A stretch of 64,000 nucleotides of DNA, from positions 1 to 64,000 of the forward strand of contig NZ_JAUDRH010000023.1 of NCBI RefSeq assembly GCF_030381805.1. Reading direction: 5' to 3'. Of this stretch, positions 45,656 to 54,171 are shown in pieces. Source of the stretch: Chlorogloeopsis sp. ULAP01. Lineage in GTDB: Bacteria > Cyanobacteriota > Cyanobacteriia > Cyanobacteriales > Nostocaceae. The notes beneath the pieces were generated by a model. That model had not been told where the DNA came from. It made no database searches and saw only the letters and a program-made list of their open reading frames with translations. A program made the translations under genes and the position numbers. Within the stretch, counting starts at the first letter, position 1. The number at the start of each line of letters is the position of its first letter.

Positions 45656-45986
45656 TTTTTTACCTGGTTATTGTTAATATATTTAACTTAGATTGTTATA
45701 CTTAACTGTGGCAAGTTATAGTTGAATCTATAGTTATTATTTGTACTTATCTCTATTGAAAGGATTAGGAATTTGCTTGAGAAAGAAATCTTTGTCTATA
45801 GAGGTCAAATTTTTGATTTCATACCTCTATTCATGAAAAGCTATACTAAATATGGAAGTTATCTAAAGTTCCGACTTGATGTTGGAGATCTTGTCATTAT
45901 ATATTGCCCATTTATGGCTGCAATATTGCAAAATAATTAGCATTTGGAAATACCAACAATCAAGTTTTTCAGCTTCCGAGTAAGTA

Positions 45987-46256
45987 CTATAAATGGCACG
46001 AGTAAACTTCTTCTAATTCAGTCCTAGCTCTATTCACTTTGAGGATACGACCCATCCACTTAGCGCCTCTGAGCATTTGAATTGCCGATATTTCTTCGGC
46101 AGATGTTTCCATTTCTACAACAGCAAATCCTTTGTTCTTACCAGTTTTCTTGCTCGTAGGTACTTGAACTTTCTTAACAGTTCCGTATTCTTCAAATATA
46201 CGCTTGAGGTCGTCTTCTTCAACCTCATAAGATATATTACTTATATAAATTGACAC
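45987..46256 (-). CDS. rbp: RNA-binding protein with one RRM domain (cyanobacterial Rbp type)
   Basis: This 89-residue protein is a single RNA-recognition motif. RNP2 is IYISNI (residues 3-8) and RNP1 is KGFAVVEM (about 43-50), where the canonical aromatic Phe is retained in RNP1. GAKWMGRILKVNRAR is the usual end of these short proteins. Such Rbp proteins bind mRNA, and many are cold-induced. There is a GAGAGGT ribosome site before the start. A long leader is possible upstream (223 bases to the convergent crtH stop). Confidence 0.88.
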   Translation of the reverse strand: MSIYISNISYEVEEDDLKRIFEEYGTVKKVQVPTSKKTGKNKGFAVVEMETSAEEISAIQMLRGAKWMGRILKVNRARTELEEVYSCHL

Positions 46257-46479
46257 ATAGCACCTCTCGAACCAAATAGGTTGTAGAGATTTAGATCCGG
46301 GAAGGCGTCTATGACAATATTTTTATGGCGTAGTTACATAGCCGAAAATAATTCTCTTTAGTTTAACCCTAGCATGGAATAAGTGATCGCGCTTTCTTTC
46401 CGTGTAATTCTTAGTAGAACGTTACTCCTAACAATTGGCGATCAAGCTACTCACGCTGCATCACAAGTTGTTAAGTAAA

Positions 46480-48021
46480 TTACAATCCCAAATCCACTGC
46501 TATTCTATGAGCGCAGGCAAATCCAGAAAAAGCTACCGCATTCAATCCTTGCCCTGGAAATGTACTATCTCCCACACAATACAATCCACTAATAGCAGTT
46601 CTATTAAATGGCATTGCCAGTAAACCTCGCAATTTGCGCCGAGGAATTGCTCCGTAAGTACCATCTTCGCGCCCTAAAAAGCGACGGTGACTGCGTGGCG
46701 TTCCTATTTCCAGATAATCTAGCCCTGCATCTAACCCCGGAAAAATTTTCTCTAGTCGCCCAATCATTCGTTCAGCGGCGGCTTCTTTTTTTGCTTCATA
46801 ATTCTTTACACAAAGCCCTTGCCAATCATCTATCCAATGTGGGGTAAACGCGTGGATGATATGATATCCCGCAGGTGCTAAATCCCGATCTAGCAGTGTG
46901 GGAATCGACACAAAAATAGTACCTTCTGGAGCCTCCATTTTTTGCCAGTCTTCTAACAAAATGTGATGGCATTCCGTCTTTGCGGGTAATATAGATGCTT
47001 TAACACCCATATGTAAACTCAAAAAACTGGGTGATTTTTGATAATTTTTCTGCCACTTTTTCTCATTAAGAGGCATTTTACTTAATGGCAGCAACTTTTG
47101 GAAAGTATCCCAGCGTGTAGCGTTTGATACGATACGCTTGGCATAATAAGTTTGACCATTAGCCAGTTTAACACCTATAGCTCGCCCATTGTTTAAGAGA
47201 ATTTGCGTGACTCTTGCTTGGTACTTAATTTCACCTCCAGCATTAATCAGTCCTTCCACAAGTTTTTGGGCTATTTTTCCCACACCACCTTTAGGATAGT
47301 TCACCCCACCATAATGACGATCTGAAAATACCATCCCAGCATTGATCATGGGCGTCATATCTGCTGGTACTACTGACCAGCAATAGCACTCCATATCAAT
47401 AAATTGCAATAATAAGGGATCTTTGATGTATCGTCGTGCAACATCTCCAGCATTTTGCGGAAAATACTGTAACAATCTCAAACAAGCCAAAGGATGCCGA
47501 AAAAACATCCGCATCAGATAGCGTGGTTCTTCTAGTGATAATAAGTCCATGCTATTGAGGCAATTAAAGACTTTCCAGCATTCGCTATAAAATTGACGAA
47601 TACCTTTAGCTTCATGAGGAAAATATGCAATTAAATTTTGTAGAAACTTTTCATAAATCCGTTCAACCTTGAGATTTAGACAATTGGGCAAATGATAGTG
47701 AATCTGCACGGGATCGGGAATTACTTCTAAACTGACATTAACGGCATTCAAGGCACGGGTAAGTAAGTTGGTTGTACCACGTTGTCCAAACCCAAAAATC
47801 ATTGACGCACCAACATCAAAGCGATAGCCTTGCCGTTCAAAGTAACCAGCACTACCACCAGGAATCAAATAGCTTTCCAAGACAAGTACCTTAGCACCTT
47901 TTGCTGCTAATTGAGTCGCTGTTACCAAACCACCAATTCCAGAACCAATGATGATCGCATCATAATCGGGATTGGGGAATGGGGAATGGGGACTGGGGAT
48001 TGGAAGCATGAAATCAGTCAT
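46480..48021 (-). CDS. crtH: Carotenoid isomerase CrtISO/CrtH
   Basis: This 513-residue FAD-dependent isomerase converts poly-cis lycopene to all-trans lycopene. It contains the dinucleotide motif IIGSGIGGLVTATQLAAKGA (26-45), VLESYLIPGGSAGYF, and FDVGASMIFGFG of the CrtISO group (not CrtI). The C-terminal stretch GLYCVGDSTFPGQGLNAVAFSG is the carotenoid-specific FAD motif. The first 20 residues (MTDFMLPIPSPHSPFPNPD) are Pro/Ser-rich and encoded by a repeat-derived heptameric stretch. Translation could also begin at Met5. The gene is read away from a small RNA candidate upstream of it. Confidence 0.9.
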   Translation of the reverse strand: MTDFMLPIPSPHSPFPNPDYDAIIIGSGIGGLVTATQLAAKGAKVLVLESYLIPGGSAGYFERQGYRFDVGASMIFGFGQRGTTNLLTRALNAVNVSLEVIPDPVQIHYHLPNCLNLKVERIYEKFLQNLIAYFPHEAKGIRQFYSECWKVFNCLNSMDLLSLEEPRYLMRMFFRHPLACLRLLQYFPQNAGDVARRYIKDPLLLQFIDMECYCWSVVPADMTPMINAGMVFSDRHYGGVNYPKGGVGKIAQKLVEGLINAGGEIKYQARVTQILLNNGRAIGVKLANGQTYYAKRIVSNATRWDTFQKLLPLSKMPLNEKKWQKNYQKSPSFLSLHMGVKASILPAKTECHHILLEDWQKMEAPEGTIFVSIPTLLDRDLAPAGYHIIHAFTPHWIDDWQGLCVKNYEAKKEAAAERMIGRLEKIFPGLDAGLDYLEIGTPRSHRRFLGREDGTYGAIPRRKLRGLLAMPFNRTAISGLYCVGDSTFPGQGLNAVAFSGFACAHRIAVDLGL

Positions 48022-48125
48022 TTTTAAAATTATTGCGTAGTAATATTTATCACAATTATCCTATAAATACACGTATTTTTACTTCCTAGCCCCTAGTCTC
48101 TGGCTTCTAGCCCCTAAGATCCTCC

Positions 48126-48164
48126 AAAAAAAAGAGGGACGAGCCTGCAAAGCTGGCTGATCCC
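48126..48164 (-). terminator. Rho-independent terminator of the candidate small RNA
   Basis: The minus-strand hairpin described in the sRNA entry ends in CTC and a run of eight T (48133-48126). It lies in the wrong place for upp (plus strand) and upstream of crtH, so it is best explained by a short RNA ending here. Confidence 0.55.
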
Positions 48165-48195
48165 GTCTGCCGATCCTTAAAGAGAGGAGAACACT
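48126..48195 (-). ncRNA. Candidate ~70-nt small RNA between crtH and upp
   Basis: On the minus strand, TTGACA (48232-48227) and, after 18 bases, TATATT (48208-48203) make a strong promoter. The predicted start is about A48195. The RNA has a single-stranded CU-rich segment, UUCUCCUCUCUUU, complementary to ribosome-binding sites. It then has a terminal hairpin (GGGA..AGCC at 48136-48145 pairing with GGCT..TCCC at 48155-48164) and a run of eight U. No protein gene uses this promoter or terminator. The layout resembles small trans-acting cyanobacterial RNAs; identity is unproven. Confidence 0.5.
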
Positions 48196-48202
48196 GACTG
48201 TT

Positions 48203-48232
48203 AATATAACTTTGATTGAGAAAATCTGTCAA
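48203..48232 (-). promoter_or_regulatory. Promoter of the candidate small RNA
   Basis: A perfect -35 (TTGACA) and a near-perfect -10 (TATATT) lie 18 bases apart on the minus strand, pointing away from upp. The first base is expected seven positions after the -10. No known operator was recognised across it. Confidence 0.5.
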
Positions 48233-48357
48233 CTATTAATGAAAAAAGTTTTCAATAATTTTTAGAAATAGGAATTTTGAGCCGATAGCCGGACATTCAG
48301 AAAGAGTATTATGATGTTTCAGTTGCTATACGATTTGTAAAACGCCTATTTCTGGCT

Positions 48358-49008
48358 ATGACGCTACAATTGCGTGTTTACGTTCCACCCCATCCCCTAA
48401 TTAAACATTGGTTGGCAGTTGCTCGCGATGCTGCCACACCTTCAGTATTATTTCGCACTGCCATGACAGAACTGGGACGCTGGCTGACTTATGAAGCAGC
48501 TAGAGAGTGGTTGCCGACTCAAGAGACAACAGTAGACACTCCTTTGGCTTCTTGCCCAGCAACGTTGATTGATCCGGGTGTACCAGTGGCTGTGGTGCCA
48601 ATTTTGCGAGCAGGGCTAGGATTACTAGAAGGAGCGCAAACATTGCTGCCCTTGGCATCGATTTACCATTTAGGCTTGGAACGAAATGAAGAAACACTAC
48701 AGCCTTCTTGTTATTTAAATAAATTGCCAGAAAAATTCCCGCCCCAAACACGCGTACTCATCACCGATCCGATGTTAGCAACGGGTGGTTCTATGCTCAA
48801 AGCCCTAGAAGAACTGACACAACGGGGTGTCGATCCAACTCTAATCCGGATTGTATGTGTGGTGGCTGCTCATCCAGCTTTACAAAAATTGAGTACAGCT
48901 TATCCTGGTCTCATAGTTTACACAGCTACTATAGATGGGGAGGTTAATAGCCAGGGATTTATTGTACCAGGTTTAGGAGATGCAGGCGATCGCACCTTTG
49001 GGACTTAA
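48358..49008 (+). CDS. upp: Uracil phosphoribosyltransferase
   Basis: This 216-residue type I phosphoribosyltransferase converts uracil and PRPP to UMP in pyrimidine salvage. It has the PRPP-binding loop VLITDPMLATGGSMLKALEEL (about 132-152), VPILRAGLGLLEGA and the C-terminal IVPGLGDAGDRTFGT that ends UPRTases. Length is close to family size (208-210). A plus-strand leader of about 125 bases lies before it, overlapping the promoter of the small RNA on the other strand. The next plus-strand genes are a glycine-rich small protein and yggT. Confidence 0.92.
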   Translation: MTLQLRVYVPPHPLIKHWLAVARDAATPSVLFRTAMTELGRWLTYEAAREWLPTQETTVDTPLASCPATLIDPGVPVAVVPILRAGLGLLEGAQTLLPLASIYHLGLERNEETLQPSCYLNKLPEKFPPQTRVLITDPMLATGGSMLKALEELTQRGVDPTLIRIVCVVAAHPALQKLSTAYPGLIVYTATIDGEVNSQGFIVPGLGDAGDRTFGT

Positions 49009-49082
49009 GCTAGTATGCAGCTAGAACAAATAAGTAACTAAACAATTCAAAACTTGCAGCGTTTCTTATTGGCGGTAAAAAT

Positions 49083-49433
49083 ATGAGTCAGCGTGATGGT
49101 TTTGCAAGCGGTTTTTTCCTTGGAGCGATTTTCGGTAGTGTAATAGGTGGAGTTGTAGGTGCAGTAGTTGCTTCTCGCACTGACAGCGAACTATCAGCCG
49201 AAGAAGAGCGTCAAATTACTACCGAGCCAGAAACTAGAAAAGCATCTTTGAAACGGCGTTCTATGAAAGCTCTAGAAATTGATGGCATGGAGATGGAAAC
49301 GGCGCGGCGATCGCTAGAAGATAAAATAGCCCAATTGAATGCAACAATTGATGAAGTGCGACAGCAATTAGGCAACGTGAATAGTAACTCTAACCAGGGA
49401 AGTCACGAAAAGCCACTCACCAAAGATGCCTAA
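49083..49433 (+). CDS. Small protein with glycine-zipper/membrane N-terminus and coiled coil (YtxH-like)
   Basis: This 116-residue protein begins with a Gly-rich hydrophobic segment (SGFFLGAIFGSVIGGVVGAVVASR, residues 9-31) of the glycine-zipper or YtxH type. It continues with a charged, probably helical stretch ending in a coiled-coil-like MEMETARRSLEDKIAQLNATIDEV. It has a plausible ribosome site (GGCGGTAAAA). It follows upp by 74 bases on the same strand and may be cotranscribed. Function is unknown; a membrane-stress or scaffold role is only an analogy. Confidence 0.65.
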   Translation: MSQRDGFASGFFLGAIFGSVIGGVVGAVVASRTDSELSAEEERQITTEPETRKASLKRRSMKALEIDGMEMETARRSLEDKIAQLNATIDEVRQQLGNVNSNSNQGSHEKPLTKDA

Positions 49434-49572
49434 ATCGAAGATTACAGGAGCAAAACAACTTCGTTGTGGCAAATAGCAGCCACAAACTTCATACGCCACA
49501 GCATAAGCTACCTTAAAATCAAAATATAAGACCGCAGTTTACACTTACGCTAGAAAGGAAACTCACCCATCC

Positions 49573-49845
49573 ATGGATTTACTGATTGCCACACTGGCTA
49601 CTTTCATCCAAATTTACAGCACCTTACTGATTATCAGGGTGTTGTTGTCATGGTTCCCCAATATCAACTGGTACAACCAACCATTTGCTGCTTTAAGCCA
49701 AGTTACTGACCCTTATCTGAATATCTTCCGTAATATAATTCCCCCACTGGGTGGTATCGATATTTCCCCCATCTTGGCATTTCTGCTACTTAACATAGTT
49801 GGCAATCTACTCTATTCTCTTAGAGGTTTGCCATTGCTTGGTTAA
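49573..49845 (+). CDS. yggT: YggT family membrane protein
   Basis: This 90-residue protein has two hydrophobic helices (residues 1-27 and 60-86). Between them lie the YggT motifs RVLLSWFPNINWYNQPF and VTDPYLNIFRNIIPPLGGIDISPI. YggT proteins lie in the inner membrane and in cyanobacteria/plastids are linked to distribution of thylakoid nucleoids (the CCB3 relative is needed for cytochrome b6 assembly), so a membrane-assembly role is possible. AAAGGA lies about 13 bases upstream. A good terminator follows. Confidence 0.85.
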   Translation: MDLLIATLATFIQIYSTLLIIRVLLSWFPNINWYNQPFAALSQVTDPYLNIFRNIIPPLGGIDISPILAFLLLNIVGNLLYSLRGLPLLG

Positions 49846-49878
49846 ATTAGGAACAACAAAGCAAGTAAAATTACGATT

Positions 49879-49921
49879 GTAGAGACTTTCCTGACGGATG
49901 TCTCTACATTTTGTTTTTTGT
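49879..49921 (+). terminator. Rho-independent terminator after yggT
   Basis: A perfect 8-bp stem GTAGAGAC (49879-49886) and GTCTCTAC (49900-49907) encloses a 13-base loop and is followed by ATTTTGTTTTTTG. It lies 34 bases after the yggT stop and would end an upp-yggT read-through transcript. Confidence 0.75.
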
Positions 49922-50023
49922 TTTTAAGTAACCAGACAGAATTAATTACACATTTTTCCTGTCCCCTGTTCCCCGTTCCCTTGCTTAACTAGATAATTTA
50001 TTTTGCACAACCACTTAATTTGC

Positions 50024-50653
50024 TTACAACTCAGGATGTAACCAATTAAACAACCCCAAAGAAGCAACTGTGCCAACGTAATGAGCGGTGATGCCCGTCA
50101 TACTTGCCATGGCAACAAAGATATCTAGCGAGCGAATAATCCGAGTCGGATCGTAAATTGCTACCCCTTGTGGTTGAGCAATAGATTTTGAGAGCAGAAC
50201 ACCCAAACCAGATCCTCCTCCCAAAATAGTTAGCAACAATCCTACAAAACCTGCAATTACAGCGATTCGCAGCACTTTCATTACTTCTGCTTTCTTAGGA
50301 TGCAATGTTGGATCAGGATTGCGGAGTCGTTTGGCAAAGCGAGTAATTCTAAAAGCGAGATAGCTAGTAAATAATAAGGCAAGAATTCCACACACTCCCC
50401 AAAAGATACTAATGTTAACTCCAGGGGTTGTTCCTTGATTGTAATTAACACCTGGTACTACACCTGGTGCTCCTGGAGTAGGTGTTATGGCTTGGTTGAA
50501 GCTACGACCGGAAATTGCAAAAATCAACATTAGAACAGAAGCTGCTCCCAATCCAAGCTGTAACCACAAGCTAACCCAACTAACAAAGCGTAAAATGTTG
50601 GCGATTCTTTCCAATTTAGGATTAAGAGTATGTACTTCTGGCTGGGCTTGCAT
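50024..50653 (-). CDS. DUF3611 family membrane protein
   Basis: This 209-residue protein has four hydrophobic helices (for example FVSWVSLWLQLGLGAASVLMLIFAI and VLRIAVIAGFVGLLLTILGG). Between the first two is a Pro/Gly-rich loop (TPTPGAPGVVPGVNYNQGTTPGV). It contains the family segments PEVHTLNPKLERIANILRFV and IIRSLDIFVAMASMTGITAHYVGTVASLGLF. DUF3611 is related to the plastid TIC21/PIC1 group, which has been proposed for protein import or iron transport. The role here is unproven. No adjacent partner on the same strand is seen. Confidence 0.8.
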   Translation of the reverse strand: MQAQPEVHTLNPKLERIANILRFVSWVSLWLQLGLGAASVLMLIFAISGRSFNQAITPTPGAPGVVPGVNYNQGTTPGVNISIFWGVCGILALLFTSYLAFRITRFAKRLRNPDPTLHPKKAEVMKVLRIAVIAGFVGLLLTILGGGSGLGVLLSKSIAQPQGVAIYDPTRIIRSLDIFVAMASMTGITAHYVGTVASLGLFNWLHPEL

Positions 50654-50973
50654 GGCTGTTTAATCTAAATGGAAGATAAGATTTTCTTATCTCAACAGTA
50701 GGAATCTGGGCAGGAGATTACGACTTTCTGAAGTAAGAATATTCTTGGCTGAAAGTATTACTTAAGTAGCGGTAGTTAACGCCTTATGTAGAGGTATTTT
50801 TGCGATCGCTACTTTATTGGCAGCGATCAAAGAGAAATTGTTGCTGCTGAAGTACTACCAAAAACAGCCCATCAAACCCAAGAACTATCTTTGCTAACCT
50901 AGTTATATAGTTATATTAAATTTCATTCCTTTTCCAGAAAATGACTGCGACTAGCTAAAAAAGGTTTAATAAA
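50654..50973. other. Divergent spacer, no gene
   Basis: This is 320 bases between the divergent DUF3611 and metallo-beta-lactamase-fold genes. It has one HIP1 site near 50803 and no RNA or coding frame that I could support. Confidence 0.45.
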
Positions 50974-51846
50974 ATGGCTCATTTAAATCTGCGTCGCCCC
51001 GAAAATATTAGTGGCGACTTTTATGTAGATACCACCTGCATTGACTGCGATACTTGTCGTTGGATGGCTCCCGAAGTTTTTATTGAAGCCGAGGGAATGT
51101 CAGCTGTTTATCATCAACCAGCGAATAAAAAGGAAAGAATAAAAGCACTGCAAGCACTTTTAGCTTGCCCAACAAGTTCTATTGGCACAATTGAGAAGCC
51201 CGAAGATATCAAAACAGTTCAGCTAAGTTTTCCAATTCCTGTTGAGGATAACGTTTACGATTGTGGTTATCATTCAGAAAAATCCTATGGTGGAGCAGGC
51301 TATTTTATTCAACTACCAGAAGGTAATGTTTTGGTAGATTCCCCTCGTTTTACGCCGCCTTTAGTCAAGCGTTTGGAAGAGATGGGAGGAATGCGTTATA
51401 TGTTCCTGACTCACATGGATGATGTGGCAGATCATCAAAAGTATGCAGAGCATTTTGGATGCCAGCGCATCCTTCACAAGGATGATATTACTGCCGATAC
51501 TCGTGATGTAGAAATTCAATTGACTGGCTCAAAGCCAACTCAGTTAACTCCTGATTTATTAATTATTCCAGTTCCTGGACACAGTAAAGGACATACAGTC
51601 TTGTTATATAAAAACAAGTTTTTGTTTGCTGGCGATCATCTGGCTTGGAATGATGAACTTGGGCATTTGTTCGCTTTTCGTCAATATTGCTTTTACTCTT
51701 GGACAGAATTAATTAAGTCAATGCGTAAATTAGCTAATTATACTTTTGAATGGGTTTTACCCGGTCATGGACGAAGATATCATGCTGATGCCAAGACTAT
51801 GAAAGAGCAAATGCAAAAGTGTATTGAGTGGATGGAAGTTAATTGA
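50974..51846 (+). CDS. Ferredoxin domain fused to a metallo-beta-lactamase-fold hydrolase
   Basis: This 290-residue protein has an N-terminal single-cluster ferredoxin (Cys22, 25 and 28 in CIDCDTC, and Cys65 in ACPTS) that would carry one iron-sulfur cluster. From about residue 98 follows a metallo-beta-lactamase fold: the first motif reads HMDDVADH (147-154), where the usual second His of HxHxDH is Asp. The others are PGHSKGHT (His203), AGDH (Asp221) and PGHG (His265). The redox module suggests electron transfer to the hydrolase site. The exact reaction is unknown. Relatives in cyanobacteria and plants are annotated only as MBL-fold. Confidence 0.8.
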   Translation: MAHLNLRRPENISGDFYVDTTCIDCDTCRWMAPEVFIEAEGMSAVYHQPANKKERIKALQALLACPTSSIGTIEKPEDIKTVQLSFPIPVEDNVYDCGYHSEKSYGGAGYFIQLPEGNVLVDSPRFTPPLVKRLEEMGGMRYMFLTHMDDVADHQKYAEHFGCQRILHKDDITADTRDVEIQLTGSKPTQLTPDLLIIPVPGHSKGHTVLLYKNKFLFAGDHLAWNDELGHLFAFRQYCFYSWTELIKSMRKLANYTFEWVLPGHGRRYHADAKTMKEQMQKCIEWMEVN

Positions 51847-52187
51847 AAATAGGGGCTAGGGAAGAGAGGTTTTCATCAATTCGTCATTGCCATTGCATTA
51901 ATCCCATGAGCGTCTAGCTTAAGAAAGATATGACAGTAGAGAAAAGCTGCCGCAATATAAAGCAAGATAACTGCTACTGACGCTGGCTAGCCAGTAGGGT
52001 GCGTTAAAGCAACGCATAGAGCACCGCAGGGTTATGGTGCGTTACGGCTAGTTCTTATTCTCTTAAACTCTCTCAAATCCTTGCATACCCGTAACACAAC
52101 GGCAATAAAGCGGGAGGAACATCCACTCCGCTTTTTGCCTCCCCTACTTAACTAGGGAAGAGGGCTTTTCATCAATTCGTTGAGGAA
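51847..52187. other. Spacer holding a dispersed repeat and a possible terminator
   Basis: The 341 bases between the convergent MBL and photolyase genes contain copy B of the ~105-bp repeat. A hairpin-like segment follows at about 52108-52136 (AAAGCGGGAG against CTCCGCTTTTT), which could terminate the MBL transcript on the plus strand. No gene is present. Confidence 0.5.
51994..52099 (+). repeat. Dispersed ~105-bp repeat, copy B
   Basis: It begins GTAGGGTGCGTTAAAGCA and includes GTGCGTTACGGCTAGTTCTT, then CTCTCAAATCCTTGCATA and CCGTAACACA. It aligns along its length with 10979-11088 in the same orientation, with scattered differences. Confidence 0.7.
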
Positions 52188-53708
52188 TCATCCAAAATTT
52201 GGGGAGGATATTTCTTGAGCGTGCCAATCGTGGGCTTGTTGGCGGATGCTTTGTAATTCTTCTTGGGATATTTTATCTAAATTTTTCATCATAAAGCTCA
52301 TCCGCCCTTGAAGTTGGAGTTGCTCGCGGTGTCGATTTAGAAAGTTCCAGTAGAAAAAATTGAACGGACAAGCATTCTTACCGATACGTTCTTTGTGATT
52401 ATAAACACAGCTTTTGCAATAGTCACTCATCCTATTTATGTAGTTAGCAGAAGCGGCATAAGGTTTGGATGCCAAAACCCCTCCATCAGCAAATAAACCC
52501 ATACCGATGACATTTGTCTGCATTACCCAGTCATAAGCATCAATGAACGCGGCATGAAACCAATTTTCGACTGATTGCGGCGAGATTCCGGCAATTAGCG
52601 CAAAATTACTCACCACCATTAACCGTTGGATATGATGAGCATAGCCCGTGCGCTGCACTTGCGTAAGAACTTGGTGCAAACAATTCATTTTAGTTCTACC
52701 TGTCCAAAAAAATTCCGGTAGTGGTTGTGTGTGGTTAAACCAATTTTTTTCCGAGTAGTCTGCATCGACATAGTGATAGATGCCATGCATATATTCTCGC
52801 CAACCCAACACCTGACGAATGAACCCTTCCACGTTATTTAAAGGTAGTTGATGTTGCTCATATGCTTGTTGAACTGCTTGAATTACCTCCCAAGGTTGAA
52901 GTAAACCGATATTCAGATAGGGAGAAAGCAGCGCGTGCCACATTGTCTCTTCTCCCGTCAACATTGCATCTTGGTAGAAACCAAAGTTATTAAGTCGATT
53001 TTGAAGAAACCAATCTAATACCTGAAGTGCTTGTTTGCGAGTTACTGCCCAGCGAAAAGGTTCCACCTCACCGTAAGTTGGCACAGAAAGAGAATTAACT
53101 TTGGCGATCGCCTCGCGAGTAATTTCGTCTGGCTCAAACCAATGGGCAGGTGGTGTATTTAGCTTTCCTTTTGGTGGTTGACGATTTTCTTGATCAAAAT
53201 TCCATTTTCCCCCCACTGGTTTGTCTTTCTCAATTAAAATTTGGAAACGTCGCCTTCCTTCGCGATAAAAATCTTCCATGAGCAGGCGCTTTCTACCTTT
53301 AGCCCAATTGTTGAATTCTTCTGTAGTCCACAAAAAATGATTGTTGGGAATCAAAAGTTTATGGCAAGAAAGTTCTAAACTTTGAATTATCTGCGAAAAT
53401 GGGCGATCGCTTGGCCTCATCACCCGCAACTCAGTAATTTGATTTGCCTCGATCCATTCTTGAAGCGGTGTTTCAAAATCTTCAGCAATTTTGTATGTTA
53501 CTGAGTATCCAAATTGGCGCAATTCTTCAGCAAAATGCCGCATTGCCGACCAAACCAAGACTAGTTTTTGCTTATGATAGGGTCTGACTTGGACATGACG
53601 CAACGACTCAATCAGAATTACAGGCACATTCTGTTGATGAGAACAACTTTGCAAAGCTGCTTGTTTTTCCCAAAGCTGATCACCTAAGATCCAAACCCCA
53701 ATCGTCAT
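52188..53708 (-). CDS. FeS-type photolyase/cryptochrome (FeS-BCP, PhrB-like)
   Basis: I start at the ATG at 53708 (MTIGVWILGDQLW, 506 residues); the longer frame begins with TTG. The N-terminal antenna-type alpha/beta domain and C-terminal FAD-binding helical domain are visible. Four Cys (343, 431, 434, 447 in this numbering; TKMNCL, DYCKSC, NACPFN) match the iron-sulfur ligands of Agrobacterium PhrB in spacing (88, 3 and 13). PhrB-type enzymes repair (6-4) photoproducts and use light. The FAD region has YAHHIQRLMVVSNFALI. A repair function is likely but a purely signalling role remains possible. Confidence 0.87.
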   Translation of the reverse strand: MTIGVWILGDQLWEKQAALQSCSHQQNVPVILIESLRHVQVRPYHKQKLVLVWSAMRHFAEELRQFGYSVTYKIAEDFETPLQEWIEANQITELRVMRPSDRPFSQIIQSLELSCHKLLIPNNHFLWTTEEFNNWAKGRKRLLMEDFYREGRRRFQILIEKDKPVGGKWNFDQENRQPPKGKLNTPPAHWFEPDEITREAIAKVNSLSVPTYGEVEPFRWAVTRKQALQVLDWFLQNRLNNFGFYQDAMLTGEETMWHALLSPYLNIGLLQPWEVIQAVQQAYEQHQLPLNNVEGFIRQVLGWREYMHGIYHYVDADYSEKNWFNHTQPLPEFFWTGRTKMNCLHQVLTQVQRTGYAHHIQRLMVVSNFALIAGISPQSVENWFHAAFIDAYDWVMQTNVIGMGLFADGGVLASKPYAASANYINRMSDYCKSCVYNHKERIGKNACPFNFFYWNFLNRHREQLQLQGRMSFMMKNLDKISQEELQSIRQQAHDWHAQEISSPNFG

Positions 53709-53720
53709 TGTAAGTACCAA

Positions 53721-54171
53721 AACTACCCAGAACTACAGATAAACATAACGCAGTTAGCTTCCGGAACGCACAAAAGTCAGAACTTACGCCACGGTGGTAG
53801 GTGGTAGTGGCGTGACACAGCTATGTAAAGTTTTGAGAGTTAAACAGAGTAAGAACTAGCCGTAACGCACCTTACATTTTAGGTTTACTTGATAAATAAT
53901 CTCTTGACGATTTATATTACAATTTCATCTAGTTATTAATGACTAATTTATATTCCAGAGTTAGGATAAAAGTATTAACTAATAAGGAATAAACATTTCA
54001 GTGCTTTAGAGTTAGCATGAAAAAAAAGTAAAAAAATATCTAAGTAAAACTACTAGAAAATTCTAGTACTGTAGTTTATAGCCAACCGCATCAGTCTTAA
54101 CTCTCTCTAACTTGAATGAGAGAGCAACAATTTTCTCAACCTTTATGCATTGATTAGTTTAGGATCTGTCC
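53721..54171. other. Divergent spacer with a partial repeat, no gene
   Basis: It contains the inverted partial copy of the dispersed repeat (53812-53876) near the photolyase end and AT-rich DNA after it. No coding frame or RNA was recognised. Confidence 0.45.
53812..53876 (-). repeat. Dispersed ~105-bp repeat, copy C (partial, inverted)
   Basis: Read on the minus strand it gives GTGCGTTACGGCTAGTTCTT and ends near TACATAGCTGTGTCAC, matching the right half of copies A and B. The left half is missing or diverged. Confidence 0.6.

Noticed and set aside
46435..46847. Plus-strand frames over the crtH gene (46435-46623, 46608-46847)
   Set aside because: They are antisense to the conserved crtH end and have no domain; crtH has clear motifs on the other strand.
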